A stretch of DNA of 64,000 nucleotides from Platanthera guangdongensis (GCA_039583875.1 CM077167.1:151731010-151795009); one strand, 5' to 3'; shown: positions 1 to 12,239, counted from the stretch's first letter. The notes: generated by a model not told the origin, from the letters alone. Program-made: numbers and translations.

Positions 1-449
1 TTCCACTATTGTTGTTTTTTCACTACGACAACGCATGTAGGATAACTACATACTTAAAAAGGTTACTTGTGTCGATATAACTCACAAATCATGTGTTCAT
101 ACTGGTGTATAGAATGGAGCTTGGGTAACCTCGCTAGTCATATAACACTAGAGTTTAGTTTTCCATCATAGTATTTGATGTTCGTAGTAACATGCTAATA
201 TTCTTAGACCCTTATCTTATTCAGTGTATGGGCGATGCAATATATAAGTTACATTTCCAGTTTGCAAATCTCTATGGACTCTTATTGTGTGAGTTAGTTT
301 GAGCTCTCTAACATGATAAGTTATTTTATGTATTACCATGATTTTACATATTGTTGTTAACTTAAATAATAAATCCAATCCTATATTTTATGTTTTAATA
401 AGCTATTGGTCGTACTAGTTGTGCCCTAAGGAGCATTAAGGGGGGAGGA
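1..449 (+). other. 3' internal tail of a gypsy-type element, with polypurine tract
   Basis: This AT-rich, non-coding stretch ends in a purine run (AAGGGGGGAGGA, about 438-448) followed directly by TGTTATG. That is the usual order of polypurine tract then 3' LTR start in plant LTR retrotransposons. No open frame or protein domain is visible. The strand follows from the purine run. The call depends on one motif, so confidence is modest. Confidence 0.4.
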
Positions 450-944
450 TGTTATGTAGCTATCAAAAACTAATATTTTATTAAACATTAAAGGAGCATG
501 AACAAGCAATCTCATAGTGGGTACCTCATCTGAGATTCAACCCGCATTACGGTAGATGAAGAGCTATTAGGACAACACCCGCTTTGCCTCAGTTATCTGA
601 CTCTTCTACTGGCTCGTTTGATATTAAGTGGATGCGAGCATAATTGAGATTATCTTTGTTGAAGTAGGGAAAATTCCTACTCCAAAATTCGAATCAAGGC
701 AGTCTGAGGTTACCGGTTTGGCGGTCAGGCTCGGCGGCTAACAGGCTAGGATGCAGAAACAGTCAGACAACAAAAAGGACCCCAGGTGCTACAGTAAGGA
801 GGTATCACCACGTACCTGGATGCATAGAAGAAGCTTACCCTCCATAACCAAATATGGCCGAGAAGGGTATGAGGTAGACTCTATATGGCGACTAAGTTAA
901 GGCAGAGAATAAGATTGGTAGTCGCAAGCTCGCGACCTATCTCT
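450..944 (+). repeat. putative LTR fragment
   Basis: The sequence begins with TGTTATGTAGC directly after the polypurine tract, as an LTR should. It is replaced at about 945 by another LTR-like sequence starting TATAACACCCCC. No second copy lies in the window, so its ends cannot be confirmed. I see no coding potential. Confidence 0.35.
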
Positions 945-2345
945 ATAACACCCCCATCGGTTACATGGAATATAGCAGAAGGTCTGACCGGGGCCCCACG
1001 CTATATTCTACAGACAGTTAGCAGAGTTATTTATTGAGACCATAATCCAATTACATATCCTAACTCAAAGTGCATTCTAGCGAAAGTTAATTAAATTTCA
1101 TAGAACCCAATCACATGGATGTCCACTAAACCAAAGTAGGAATTATAACTCAAATACACAAATCGTAATGGCCTTAAGGCCTTATAATTGTTTCCTCAAA
1201 TATAAGTGTTTTACAGACATCGGCACACAGGCCGACCACACATGAAATAGTAAAAGCATGCTTTGCATGTCCTTCGAGGGTCAGCATGACAAATAGGGCT
1301 TCAGCCAGCTACTTCCCACTTGGCTCAGTTGCACCTGCATAAAAGCATTCTACCCCAATGGTGGCAAATAAAGTAATGGTCAGCATTAGCTGACCAAATT
1401 ATAATGACCCCGCCCCTCACCTGGGTCGGCGGTGCTCCATTCTTGCAGGTAGAACAACACGTACAATAACGGTAATAATGCAGGCTACGTCTCCCGATGA
1501 ACCGCAACAGAAAAACGACACCGAATTACTCTCTCTCACTCCAATTCTGCACTCGCACAATTAAAACGCAGCACGCCCGATTCGTAATAATATTAATCAA
1601 ATGCTAACACACGAGTTTGCTACACCCTTAGAGATCAAATAGAAGCTATGAGCCAATATTCTCTCAAGAGAAAAGGAACGACCTAATCCGATCGAGCGTG
1701 TGTTGTACTAAAAGTGATCCACCGAAAAAATGCGATTCGAAAAAAGGTAAATCTCTCCCAATAAAAAGAAAACGAGGTTCGCCAATCCTCACGAATTTAA
1801 ATGGATAAAAGAAAACAACAAAATCGTTTGGATCAAAACCACGATGAAATCAAAGTTTCGTAAGCAACTCCAAGGAAAACCACCACAAGAATTAATCTAA
1901 GAGGGAAACATTCAAAGGTAGAAATATTGTTACCCCAATCAGAATATATGATTCTGATTAACAAAATGGGCTCACACTTCAACGGTCCCGTCAAAATTAC
2001 GTCGAATGGAGAGAAACTCATCTTCCCTCCTTGCTTCATGCCAGAGAAGATTCGTCGTCGCTGGAGTTGTTGTCCTTGGCCCAAATCCACCAAGGGGGGA
2101 AAAGAAGTTGGCCGAACCCTAGGTTTTTGAAATCTTTGGTGGTCGAACTACTCAAGGGGAGAAATCCTTCGAGTTGTTGGATGATGTTGGAGAGGAGGAG
2201 AGCTATTGTGGAGGAGAAGAGAGGATAGAAGAGGGGAAAAGGAGGGTGGCCGAATTTCCACAAGGAGGGAGAGGGGGGCCGGCGGCTAGGAAGAGGGAAT
2301 TAAGGGGAAATCCCAATTTGAAATTTATGTTTCAATATCTTATTC
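945..2345 (-). repeat. gypsy LTR fragment related to TRG1 and Y LTRs
   Basis: The left edge, TATAACACCCCC followed by a 'catggaatatagcag' block, matches the left edges of the LTRs at 29838, 33660 and 57148. Shared internal blocks occur in the same order: 'attctagcg', 'gtccac', 'ggccttaaggcctta', 'catcggcacacaggc' and 'ataatgaccccgccc'. Orientation is inferred from TRG1, where this edge is the 3' end of a minus-strand LTR. The terminal TG has become TA. The fragment is cut at 2346 by LTR F. The short open frames in it are GC/purine-rich and unlikely to be genes. Confidence 0.6.
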
Positions 2346-2537
2346 TGTTGGAAACATACTTATGATTTGGGCTTGGTTCACTATTAGGATTGATGACCCA
2401 CCATGTATATTCAGGGTCATAAGTTAGTTCCAGAGTTAAGGTCAATCACATAAGGTTAGATTACTGAAACCTACCTTCAGAAGACTTCAGAGACTCAATA
2501 CTTAAGAGACATGGTAGTTTTCATGATTGTAGAAAAG

Positions 2538-2800
2538 TCGTTCGACGATAGCTGAACTCAGCTCGACGATCGTCGATCTCAGATCGACGAACTCAGAGTT
2601 CCTTCTTTGAGTTGAGCTCGACGACAGTCCAGCTGAGCTCGACGAACTGTGAGCTTATATCAGAAGCTCAGCTCGACGAAGGAGAATTATCAGCTCGACG
2701 AAGGAGAATTATCAGCTCGACGAACTTGGAGCTCAAATCGACAAAAACTTTACTTAGTTCGACTAACTCCATCAAGGTTCTGCTCGACAAAACTTCTCTG
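2538..2800. repeat. TCGTCGA/TCGACGA motif array in U3 of LTR F
   Basis: Many copies of TCGACGA and its complement TCGTCGA occur here, often as GCTCGACGA followed by gagctcaac-type spacers. The array begins about 190 bp into the LTR and ends about 260 bp before the TATA-like box. LTRs A and B carry the same motif at the same relative position. Confidence 0.75.
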
Positions 2801-3058
2801 CAGTTTCTCAAATCAACTAAAGCAGCTTAATTACAAATATTAAGATAGAAATACACTGATAATTAAAGCTTAATATTCTCAAGAGTCAAGAATATAGTCG
2901 TTTCTTGGCAGCATTAATTATGGATTTCATAGAGTTATTACTCTACCATATTTACTGGGATAGTTAGGGAAATACATTGAAGACAAAAGCAGCAGTTCCA
3001 ATTTCCCAGAAAATATGCAGAGGACTTCAAGGAATTCGAATTTCAAATCAGCAATTAA

Positions 3059-3066
3059 TATAAAAG
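3059..3066 (+). promoter_or_regulatory. TATA-like box of LTR F
   Basis: TATAAAAG lies in the middle of the LTR, downstream of the motif array. This is where the U3/R boundary would be expected in a copia LTR. The transcription start is not mapped. Confidence 0.4.
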
Positions 3067-3904
3067 AAAGAAATTTTCAGAAGATTGCCAAGTCTTACAG
3101 TCCAGAATAAGGATAACAGTTAGTCAGAAGAAGAAGAAAGAGAACATCTGCAACCAGAGAACAAGAAGCAGAGATAGAGAACATCTTGTTCATCATCATC
3201 TTCTTCATGTTTTTCTTCCAGCAACACAATATTCAATCTGAGACCAAAAGATCAATCTCTTAGAGACATTTACTGGAAGAAGAAGTATTCATCTTTAAAG
3301 GCCTACACCCTAAAGCAAAGTTTCCTCTCCTGACCAGATTTCTATAATTCAGGGGGAGCTTTGACAACATCAACAAATCCACTAGTCTTCTCAAAGAAAA
3401 GAGACAGAGAAGACACTATCAATTTTATTTTATTTCACTGTGTACAGGGTTATAACTCCCTTCAGAAGTTAAACCTTTTGGTTCTCAAGTCTCCTGATCA
3501 AAAGACTTGGTTTATTTTTTGGGCACCTGATCAAAAGCTCAAAGGGTTGCTAGATCTCCCTTAGAAAATAGATCTTGTGGTGACAGGGCACCAGATCAAA
3601 AACTTGTGGTGACAGGTCACTTGAACAAAAACCTGTGGTGGTAGGGTACATGATCAAATACTTGTAGTGGATTCGTACCATGTGGTAGAAGAGTGGATGT
3701 ACACAAGTTTATTGGGAAACCACTATAAATTTTCATGTGTCGTCTGATTGTGCTCTACTTTTTATTTGTTGTGCTGTGATATTTATTTTCTTATATTTAT
3801 AAGTATCACATATTTTAATCCGCTGTAAAAACAACTCAAAGTTTTTAAAATACTCTATTCACCCTCCCCCTCTAGAGTTAGTTAGATCAATCCCTCACTT
3901 TCCA

Positions 3905-4932
3905 TTAGTATCTGAGGTATCACTTTGATCATCATCAGTTTGTTCCATAAGGCCAAAGTAGGCTTCCTCTTCGTCACTTTTCTCTGTCCTCTTCTTATTA
4001 TATGAGGACTTCTTTTCCTCTCTTTTTCCACCCTCCTTCTTCTTATGAGGGCAATCAGCGATGACATGACCTGACTTATTGCAACAGTAGCAAATGATGT
4101 CAATAGAAATATGTTTATTCTTTTTAGTATTGTACCTGTCCTGGCTACTTGAGCCTTTCTTGTATTGATCACCATCATGTCGTGATCTTCTGTGCGAGGA
4201 ATCCTTGCCTCTCCATTGCTTCTCCTTGTTCAAGAATTTTTTGAACTGCCTTGAGAGTAGAGAAAACTCTCCTTCAGATAATTCTGAGCCTAAAGTGCTT
4301 GGCTCTGAAGTTTCTTCTTCATTGTCCTCGTGTACAGGAGCGGGTGATGCAACTTTAACCTTCCTTGAGCTGTCTGCCTTCAGAGAGACAGACTTCTCCT
4401 TGGAACACGACCGACTCTTCTCTTCTTTAGCTTTTCTAGAATTAATCTGCAGCTCATATGACATCAGCTTTCCGAAGAGATTCTGAGGATCAGTCTATGA
4501 CAACTTCCCAAACTCCCTGATAGCACAGACTTTATTGTCTCATTCCTTAGTCAGGGACCTTAGGAACTTATCATTTAGTTCTCCATTTGTAAAGATTCGG
4601 TCATATACTCTTAGGCCGTTAACAATTTTGAAGAAACTTTCAAATGTATCTGCAATTGAGTCATTTGGTCCTTGCCGGAAATCTTCATACTTTGGATTCA
4701 ATAGGGATCTTCTGTCATCCCTAACTTCTTCAGTGGCTTCCATCAAGGTGATAAGGGACAAACACATTTCTTTAGCAGTTTGGCAGTAAATTAGATTTTG
4801 TAGCATAGAATCATCGACTGCACTTGCTATAATATTTTTAGCTTTCTTGTCCAACGAGACAAGTGCAATCTCATCTTTATCTAGATCCATCAATTTCTTG
4901 CGAACCTTTTTGGTTGGATCAATAGTGGAGAT
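3905..4932 (-). pseudogene. copia gag remnant 'H' (capsid and zinc knuckle)
   Basis: This codes for the gag capsid region of a SIRE-like copia element on the minus strand. The upstream part (4893-4540) is a UBN2/gag-like helical domain closely resembling the gag of element D. A stop just after it separates the downstream part (4464-3895). That part has an intact CCHC zinc knuckle, CYCCNKSGHVIADC, followed by the Glu/Ser-rich tail typical of this family. Both ends are cut: the N-terminal side by the LTR of T at 4933, the C-terminal side by LTR F at 3904. Gag would form the virus-like particle and bind RNA, but this copy cannot make a complete protein. Confidence 0.8.
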
Positions 4933-5385
4933 TGTACAACCTCGGGCTCACGAGAGGTCCTCGAGGTGCGAATAGTTGAAGCAGGCGAGAGGAATTGAGG
5001 GGCGAGTGGGACCATGGGGTCCACTCGCAGGTGGCGAGACGGGTGGTCTCTGCAAATGGGCGAGACACCGCTCCTGGGGGCACGAGAAGACCGTTAACCA
5101 CGAGAAGACCGCATAACAAAGGATATCGGCGAGACAAACAGGAAGGCCCGTCTCGCCGCCAGGTGTTCCCCCACTCGCCATACAGAAAAGGAGGTTGTTT
5201 TCACATTTCAATACCCAAGAGGATTTTACTCTTTTACCCCGGGTAATTTTACCCTTTTTCCCTTAGTGGTATGCGTATAGCTCCTCAGAACAGCGGAGTT
5301 TGGCTGTTGGCAGACCCAACCGGGGGTACTCTAGCAATTTCAGGTCAACTTCAGTATGGCTATTTGCAGATCCAACTTAAAACAC

Positions 5386-5393
5386 TATAAATA
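5386..5393 (+). promoter_or_regulatory. TATA box of element T
   Basis: TATAAATA in the context CTATAAATAGG lies about 450 bp into the LTR. It resembles the strong TATA boxes of plant LTR promoters. Gag begins about 330 bp downstream. Confidence 0.55.
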
Positions 5394-5721
5394 GGCGCAT
5401 AGGGGTTCTTCAGAAGCACACAGTTTTTATCCCGGGACTTGACAGGATTTTCTTGTGCTTTCTGCGGAGCTCCAAGCCCAGCTTTTGGATTTGGAGGGGA
5501 AGCTCTCAGAGATCTTCCGGGTAAGCGGTGGGACCTCCCTAATGAGGCTTTGGGTCAGTTTCTAGTCCTTCACGACCAGTAAGAGGTCGGAGCTGGGACG
5601 AGTAGGTGTTGGCTACGCCCCTATTTTTTGAACTTTTGTCGAAGTCAAGTTTTGGGTTCAATAGTTCTGGTGAGGTGAGCGTGGAAGGTAGCTGATACAA
5701 GAAAAGCCTAAGTTTGGTCAG

Positions 5722-6862
5722 ATGGCAGGAGGTGAATGTGAAGGATCTGGTTCAGGAGGTTCCCCCTCCCGGGGAGAAGAGGCAACGAGGAAGATGCTGG
5801 AAGACTTCATGTGAGAGGTCTTGTAGACCATCAGCTTGGCCTTCTCGGCAAGGAGCGAGTGGGCCACCTCCAGGTCCCGATAGAGGAGGTCCCCCTATTG
5901 GGTGAGAATGCCCCTGGGCAATGCCCGGAGAAGGAGGTCTCGGCGGAGGCTGGCGAGAGGGAAGTGGCGGCGTGAGAGCTCTTCCCAGGCCAGTGTCCCG
6001 AGAAGGAGATCCCAGCAGAAGTCTGCGAGAGGGAGGCGGCTGTGCGAGAGCTCTTCCCTGTGCATGGTCTCGCGGGTCGGGCCAGCTAGCCGAGGCCTCG
6101 AGACGTGCCCTCTCGGCAGGCAGATGGTGAGAGCCCATTCAGTGAACTCATCATCTCGGATCCGGTGACGGAGTGGTTCCGGGAGCCCGACATGTCCTAC
6201 TACTCGGTGAAGGATGACCCTGTATAGCACGTGCAGTGGTTTGAAGACGTTGTTTCGATAAGACAGATGATGGATGTCTTCAAGTGTCGGCTGTTTGCCA
6301 TCACGTTGAAGGAGAAGGCACGGGACTGGTTCCACTAGTTGTGGCAATGTCGATCTACTGTTTTGAAGATCTGCGTTTCCACTAGTTCCTGAGGTCGAAC
6401 TACTGTTTGCGGTGAGGTAGAAGCAGGATGAGACGTGGGACACTACGTGGATCGTCTTTAAGAGGAGGTTCTCCTGGTCCAGGAAGTCCCAGGGTATACG
6501 TTGATGCTCGCGTTCACTCTAGGACTGAGGCCAGGTTTCTTTAGCATGGAGTTGAAGAGAGTGCCCCCCCCCTCTCTTTTGAGGAGCTCATGGAGAGGGC
6601 AGTAAAGGAGACAGACTTCGAGAGGGCCAATCCGGCGTTTGCAAGGAAGCTGTCCAGGTTGGCGGAGGAAGATGTGAAGGAGCCTGAAGCAGGAAGACGG
6701 AGGGAGCAGAGAGAAGAAAGGATGAGGGAAGAGCCCCAAAGACAGGGGGAGAAGGGACTGCATCAAGGACGTGGGGCCCGTGAGACGAACAACCGGATAG
6801 GTTGGAGGCCTCAGGAGGGTCGCCCCGTAGGATATGGGAGGAGGTTTTCAGGGAAGAGATAA
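5722..6862 (+). pseudogene. gag of Tat-lineage element T, degenerate
   Basis: The likely start is ATG at 5722 (MAGGECEGSG), about 330 bp after the TATA box, and it is soon stopped by a TGA. A recognisable Retrotrans_gag core lies near 6136-6340: NPFSELI, then EWFREPDMSYYSV, then FKCRLFAITLKEKARDWF. In the family this core forms capsid. After it, a Glu/Arg-rich region runs to about 6862 in another frame. I see no zinc knuckle. At least five stops and more than one frameshift make it a relic. Confidence 0.65.
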
Positions 6863-7237
6863 CTTCCATGAGCCGAGGAGGTTTGATCGGACGGCATGGA
6901 GGCAGGGGCCGAGAGATCGCTTCCAGCAGCAGTGAGAGGCGATGGAGATCGGTCGAGGTAGAGGAGGAAGTAGAGGAGCTCGGGGAGGAGCTGGAAGGAG
7001 AGATGGTGGAGAGGGAAGAAGGGGCAGGGTGGCGTTGCCTTTCTGTGACTTCCATCGGGAGGAGGGTTACGCAATGACCACCAGCCCAGAGTTCTTAAAA
7101 ATGAGAGAAGCCAGGGGTGAGGAGGCAGGATCTGCCGGTAAGGATCGTAGAAGTGCAGTAGGAGGAGACGAAGGATAGATGTGAGGACTGGGTGGATGTA
7201 GGAACTCGGTGAGGGATCGGGGTGATCCACGGGGGAG

Positions 7238-7783
7238 TTGGGATCGAGGCTGCCTGTAAGGGGAGCCTCCAGACTATTTCCAGAGGGGGGTAGCCTCAAC
7301 CTCCCAGGCTCCGCCCCCGAAAGCAAAATTACCTTTTCTTTAGAGGATATGCCAGATTATGAAGACCCGTTCTGCGACGCCTTGGTGATCCAAACAGCGA
7401 TAAAAAACTTCACGGTCTCCAAGATCCTAGTGGATAACGGGAGCTCCGTAAATGTGATCTTCAAAAAGGCCTTTGATGAGATGCAGGTTGAGGGCAAGAG
7501 AGTACTAGCTTCAGACGGACCATTATTCAGTTTCTTAGGAGAGAGGAAAGAAGTAGAAGGAGGAGTAGGGTTGCATGTGAAGTTGGGGGGCATTTCACGA
7601 AACTGCAGGTTCGTGATTGTGGACGCCCCGAGCAGCTATAGAGCCATCTTGGGCGCCCCCTCATCAGCGCCTTTTGCTGCGTCCCCTCCTCTTTTTATCA
7701 ATGCCTCAAGTTCAATAATGGAGGGGTGCAGATTAGGGTCACGGGGGACCCAAAGGTGGCAAGGCAATGCTATGTTACGGTAG
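7238..7783 (+). pseudogene. aspartic protease region of element T
   Basis: The frame contains a retroviral-type aspartic protease active site in ILVDNGSSVNVIF, the D-N-G-S variant typical of Tat-lineage gypsy elements. The flap-side motif YRAILGAP follows. The enzyme would cut the Gag-Pol polyprotein. The frame differs from the downstream linker and reverse transcriptase, so a frameshift lies near 7784-7800. The frame start is only the first Met after a stop and need not be biological. Confidence 0.7.
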
Positions 7784-7800
7784 TCAACACCATATCTTGG

Positions 7801-9083
7801 ATGGTAGAGGCGGAGGGGTTGGAGAAGGAGATGGCAGCACATGAAGAGGTTGTCTGAGAGGAGGAGATGAGCCTAGAGGAGGCAAGGGAGGAGACTGAAG
7901 AGTTTGTTGGGCAAGAGGAGATTTAGGCGGAGCAGATAGAAAGAGATGTGTAGGAAGTCCAGAGGGACAGAGAGTTGGAGTCGCAAGAGGGTTGGTATGA
8001 GGAAATAGAAGGAGGAGGAGCTAAGAGGGAATCTCGGAGAGGCATGGAGGTCGAGCAGCAGCGGAGTGAGAGCCTAAATGAGGCGATGGAAGTTGAGGAA
8101 GAAGGAGGAGAGGAAGAGTTTGGATAAGAAGAGGAGGAAATGGCCGGCTGGGAGCATTCGCAGCTGGAGCCGGCTGAGGAGGTGCTGGAGATGCAGATAT
8201 TCACCAGCGCCAGCCAAGTACAGAAGGTGCGGATTAGCGGGGGTCTGAGTCCCGAGGACTAGGAGCGAGTGCGAGCTTGCATCCAGAGCAACGTCGACAT
8301 CTTCGCTTGGAGCGCGGCTGACATGCCGGGCATCGATGCGGATGTGGCCTGCCACTGCCTGAACCTGAATCCCAAGACACGCCCCATATGCCAGAAGATG
8401 AGGACCATCGCGACCAAGCTGGATGAGCCAATCTGCGAGGAGGTCAAGAAGCTTCTAGAGGCCGGCTTCATCTCGAAGATCTAGTATCCAGGCTGGGTCT
8501 CCAACGTGGTAATTGTAAAGAAAGGGGAAGGAAAATGGCGCATGTGTATTGACTTTTCTCTTTTAAATAAATTATGCCCCAAGAATTGCTTCCCCCTGCC
8601 TCGAATCGAAGCGCTGGTTTATTCAGCCGTTCGTTTTTCAATTATGAGTTTTTTGGATGCTTTTTCAGGTTACCACCAGATCTGAATGAACCCTGCCAAC
8701 GTCAAGGACTTCTCCTTCATCACAAGGCAGGGGTGCTTTCGCTATAAAATGATGCCATTTGGGTTTAAAAATACAGGGGCTACATACCAGCTCATGATGG
8801 ATCGGGTCTTCCAAGGTCAAAGGGGGAAGAACTTAGAGGTCTATGTTGATGACCTGATGGTCAAAAGTGAATGTGTGGACTCGCATCTCCGAGACCTGGA
8901 GGAGACGTTCGCCATCTTGCGGAAGTACAAGATGAGGCTAAACCCCTAAAGTGCATTTTGGGGCGAGCCGTAGGAAGTTCCTTTGGCATCTCCTAACCCC
9001 GGCATGGGTGGAACCCAACCAAGATAAGGTGAAAGCAATCCTAGAGCTAGAATCGCCACGTAATGCTAAGGAGGTGCAGCACT
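7801..9083 (+). pseudogene. Glu-rich linker and reverse transcriptase of element T
   Basis: From 7801 to about 8262 one frame codes for a very Glu-rich linker with a few stops. The reverse transcriptase follows in the same frame. Visible motifs are FAWSAADMPGI, CPKNCFPLPRIEAL, DAFSGYHQI, MMPFGFKNTGATYQ and the catalytic YVDDLMVKS. Stops occur near 8262, 8482 and 8685. After the stop at 8947 the coding continues shifted by one base to 9083 (EPNQDKVKAI, KEVQHL). The domain is then cut by the LTR-like sequence at 9084. RNase H and integrase are missing. Confidence 0.75.
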
Positions 9084-11126
9084 TGTAAGACCTCCTTTTT
9101 TTCTTTTTGAAACACCGGGGTCTTAGGCCCAGAACCGCCGCTTAGCGGTGATACCTTCACGCCCTGAGGGGTCATCACCGTGAAACGCCGATTCTGCCGG
9201 CCGATTCGATCACAGAAAAGCAACAAAAGTAGAGTAAGAGCAAGAGTGGTAAAAACTCTAACCAAATGTCCACAATAATATCATATCAGAGTAAATATAT
9301 CTCCATGAAGGGAGAGTCCACATAATATAATGTACTGAAAATAAGGGCTTAAGCCAGCTACATCAAATCCTCACTATATAGCCACTCAAGCGGAAGCAAA
9401 ATAAATCACTACTAAGGTCAGGGGCTCACAGTCCCTGTCGTCTGAACTCCGGTGCTAGACTGCCCCATCTCCAAGCATGTCGACCTGCGGGGTTTCTCCT
9501 CCATGCTGGGCTCCACGATCCCCTAAATTACGTGGTTCAAAAACCGTTAGTCTATAAGACTAAGTCCTATCATCCCCCACCCCTTCCCCCATGGCCCCTA
9601 GGCACCGAGCGGAGAGGAAGAAACGGGATGACTTTAAGGTGGAGAGTAATCAAGAAACAGATGGCAGTGGACCTATACTAGCAATTTTATAGTACATGTG
9701 GAAGTAGAGTAATGTATGAAAAGTAACCTTAACTTATACGGAAACATATAAGCAAGGGACCTTTTACAAGGCTCCAATCGTATAAAGAGTCTCGTACCAA
9801 TTTATACGTTGGGGGTGTCGGTTATTAACAGCAATATATATATATATGATAGGAACTTAACCTTAATTTATAAACTTGCCCACACAAGCTTATAGACCAA
9901 GGGGTCATTTTACAGCGCCTATTGTATAAGCGTCCAATACCACTTATACAATATGTGATAGGGGTTTTATGATATGATTATGCCATGACATGCAAGTGGG
10001 TTATGATGCGATCATGCAAGTGCAACTCACCCACACGACTTTGTTCACACAGACCTTTAGTTCCCCATTTCTAGAGCCGAACATCCCAGGATACCTCCGT
10101 AGTGGCAGACGGAAGCGGTGGATTGGACCTCGCCCACCTCTAAACCAGTAAAGCACTACCGATCAGACTTATCGTACGCCTCAACGCTGGTGCACTAAGC
10201 GGAGCTCCTGCGTACTCTTACCGGCTGGCGCACCGGACTTGTGTTGGCGAAGTGCTAGCCACACTTACCGAGTCAACGTATTGGCGTCAGTGCATCGACA
10301 CTCCAATACCGAAGACCCACCACCTTTATTTTATGCACATGCAACCTTATGTATCAGTACCGAGCCAAAGCTCCCCGGACCATCCCGTCCGTCACAAACA
10401 TCAACCGAGCCAAGGCTCGCCGGGCCATCCTACCCCTCACAAATATCAACTGAGTCAAACCAACTTCCCGAGTCAATGGGGTGTGTGAAAGTGTACCCCT
10501 AATTATTCTAGTTGCTCTTTAAGATTTATCACTCCTACAGTTTACGTTAGCCCAGGACTGCCCAAGGTTTACCCCGTGAAGGGCTCTCGAAGCCACTAGG
10601 AACTACGATGAGATTACGCCCAAAACTCTCTTTCGCAAGGCATTTACTATTATTGGTTGCTACTCGATTTCCCAATCCTTAATTTATTTTACTGAATCTA
10701 GCCCTAGTGCATTAAACACTTCCTCCCTACGGGAAGGACGATCTTTCGCCGATCCCGAGTACCACCTAACACTTGTCAACCTCTCACTCTACTAATCATG
10801 TATTCCCATGATGATCTCCTTTATTACCCAAACCAGCAAGCTACTGAGAATTCAACTCTTCAAAATTCATACCCACTCTAGTTCAGTTTCCCCAGTTACT
10901 ATATGCATACCACCCTATACTATATGAGATGTATAAAGGAGGTACTCCGGATTGTCTTCCAAATCTCTTATAAATTTTACCAGAGGTCTATCATAACAAA
11001 TTTAGTCTAAAATCAGAGATCCATAATTTTTCTAATTAATTTGATATTTATTGAAGTTTCCCAAATGTTTGGCCATGGGCAATTTTGAACATGAACTATA
11101 TGATCTACTCAATTAATGACCTCCCA
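9084..11126. repeat. LTR-like fragment 'W'
   Basis: It begins TGTAAGACCTCC exactly where the reverse transcriptase of T breaks off, and it ends where the truncated 5' LTR of G1 starts. It is non-coding with moderate GC. Blocks such as 'ccactcaagcggaagc', together with its compositional change, loosely resemble the gypsy LTRs at 945 and 57148, which would suggest minus orientation. I see no primer-binding site, polypurine tract or second copy. It may be an LTR piece left by deletion; nothing in it looks like a gene. Confidence 0.4.
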
Positions 11127-12225
11127 AAAATTTGAGTTGGACCGATTCCACCACCACAGTACCTTGAGATGTTCAGGCCTGTTAGACGTGGTTGGACCGT
11201 TGCCACCAGTCTAGGCCCTTATTTCTGATTCTTGTCCATCTCCAGTACTAGGTGACTATTCCTGCTCTAGCTTTATACTAGGATTTATTTATTTATTTTG
11301 CTAATCCTTCCTGCAGAGATTTGTGAGGCTTGACTTCACCCGTGCACTTGGTGCACCCCTTTTTACCTACTTATGGAGAGTATTTTCCTGCACTCGTTTA
11401 CTTTAGCTCTTACCTATTTCACTTCTCCCTTATACTATTGTTTCTTTTCAGATATATATATATTGTTTTGCTGAGGTGTTCTCTTCTTTGAATGCCTCAG
11501 GTTCAGGTTCATAGCCGACTGTGCGGCTTGGGTTCTCCTGGAGTTTGCTAGTGCTATAGCTACTGCTGAGTTTCTTTTCCTCACTCCTGGGAGGTAGTTT
11601 CTTTAGACTTGTAGTACAGATATGCCTACTCACCAGTGGGTTCGTGTCTGTTGTTGGCGCCCACTGGTGGTTTCTCTTTTAGATGCTTGGTACTTTGCTT
11701 ATACTGCTAGTTTTCCTGTTTTGGAGTTTGTTAAACTTGCTTCTGGGATGATTTATGTTAGCTTTCTAGTTACTTTAAAACCTATAAAAGAAAATAATTA
11801 TTATATCAAAAACATAAACCGCATGTTTTCCCTTCTAAAAAGCTTAATCACTATTTTCAAATCACGTAAAAAGGGGTATTTCCTATATATAATATATAAA
11901 TTAAATCTAGGGTCTTGCATAGCCTTAGGCGCCCCCTGGGGATGCTTAAGCATTCTCTTAGGGTGTTAAAAGAATCAAATAAAGTATTTTTCGCTATGTA
12001 TAAGTATAACTTTGAAGGGTGGACTAGTTGATCCACGAAGCCGAGGGATACGACCTCAAAATATAATTGATTTTCGCATCTTTAAAGCTATTGAACTTCC
12101 ATAGTCTTAGGATTTGGTGGTTGCCTGAGCGTCGACAGTTATCCCCTGTCCGACGTGGCATCACAACGCGCGTTTTCTTCTACTCTGATACTTCTTAAAT
12201 TTCGGAGAAAATGCGGGTCGTGACA
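11127..12225 (+). repeat. 5' LTR of G1, 5'-truncated
   Basis: From 'gagttggaccgat' (about 11131) to the end '...gtcgtgaca' it aligns with the last 1.09 kb of the 3' LTR (19665-20753). I count roughly 30 differences by eye, about 2-3%. To the left the sequences are unrelated, so about 1.9 kb of U3 has been lost. The 115-codon frame at 11622-11969 recurs in the 3' LTR only because the LTRs are copies. Confidence 0.9.
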
Positions 12226-12227
12226 GT

Positions 12228-12239
12228 TGGTATCAGAGG
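12228..12239 (+). other. primer-binding site of G1 (initiator Met-tRNA type)
   Basis: TGGTATCAGAGG follows the 5' LTR end after two bases. It matches the complement of the 3' end of plant initiator Met-tRNA in its first 11 bases. Minus-strand DNA synthesis would start here. Confidence 0.9.

Larger units (their letters stand above)
2346..3904 (+). repeat. SIRE-like copia LTR 'F'
   Basis: It starts TGTTGGAAAC and ends ...CCTCACTTTCCA after the family signature 'actctattcaccctccccctctagag', which also ends LTRs A, B, D and E. The start block 'gatttgggcttggttcactattagg' is shared with B and E. At 1559 bp it matches A (1545/1597) and B (1573). It is flanked on the left by a gypsy LTR and on the right by a minus-strand copia gag. 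The flanking 5-mers (TATTC, TTAGT) do not match, so it is not a simple solo LTR, and recombination or deletion at one side is likely. Confidence 0.8.
4933..9083 (+). mobile_element. Tat-lineage Ty3/gypsy element 'T', 3'-truncated
   Basis: The LTR-like sequence starts TGTACAACCTCGGG inside gag H. A degenerate gag, a protease and a reverse transcriptase follow in gypsy order. Reverse transcriptase features (CFPLPRIEALV, DAFSGYHQI, YVDDLMVKS) point to the Tat (Retand/Ogre-like) lineage. Coding stops at KEVQHL, where another LTR-like sequence begins (9084), so RNase H and integrase are absent. I could not place the 5' LTR/primer-binding-site boundary; it lies between about 5395 and 5720. Many stops and several frameshifts show an old, dead copy. 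Confidence 0.75.

Noticed and set aside
3905..3916. Primer-binding-site-like TTAGTATCTGAG right after LTR F
   Set aside because: It matches TTGGTATCAGAG in only 10 of 12 bases and is part of the minus-strand gag coding of H, so F has no internal region here.
5752..7326. Long Pro/Ser/Leu-rich frames on the minus strand
   Set aside because: They are shadows of the purine-rich gag strand of element T.
11622..11969. 115-codon open frame repeated at 20150-20497
   Set aside because: Both copies lie at the same place in the two LTRs of G1. Conservation follows from LTR duplication, and no domain is visible.
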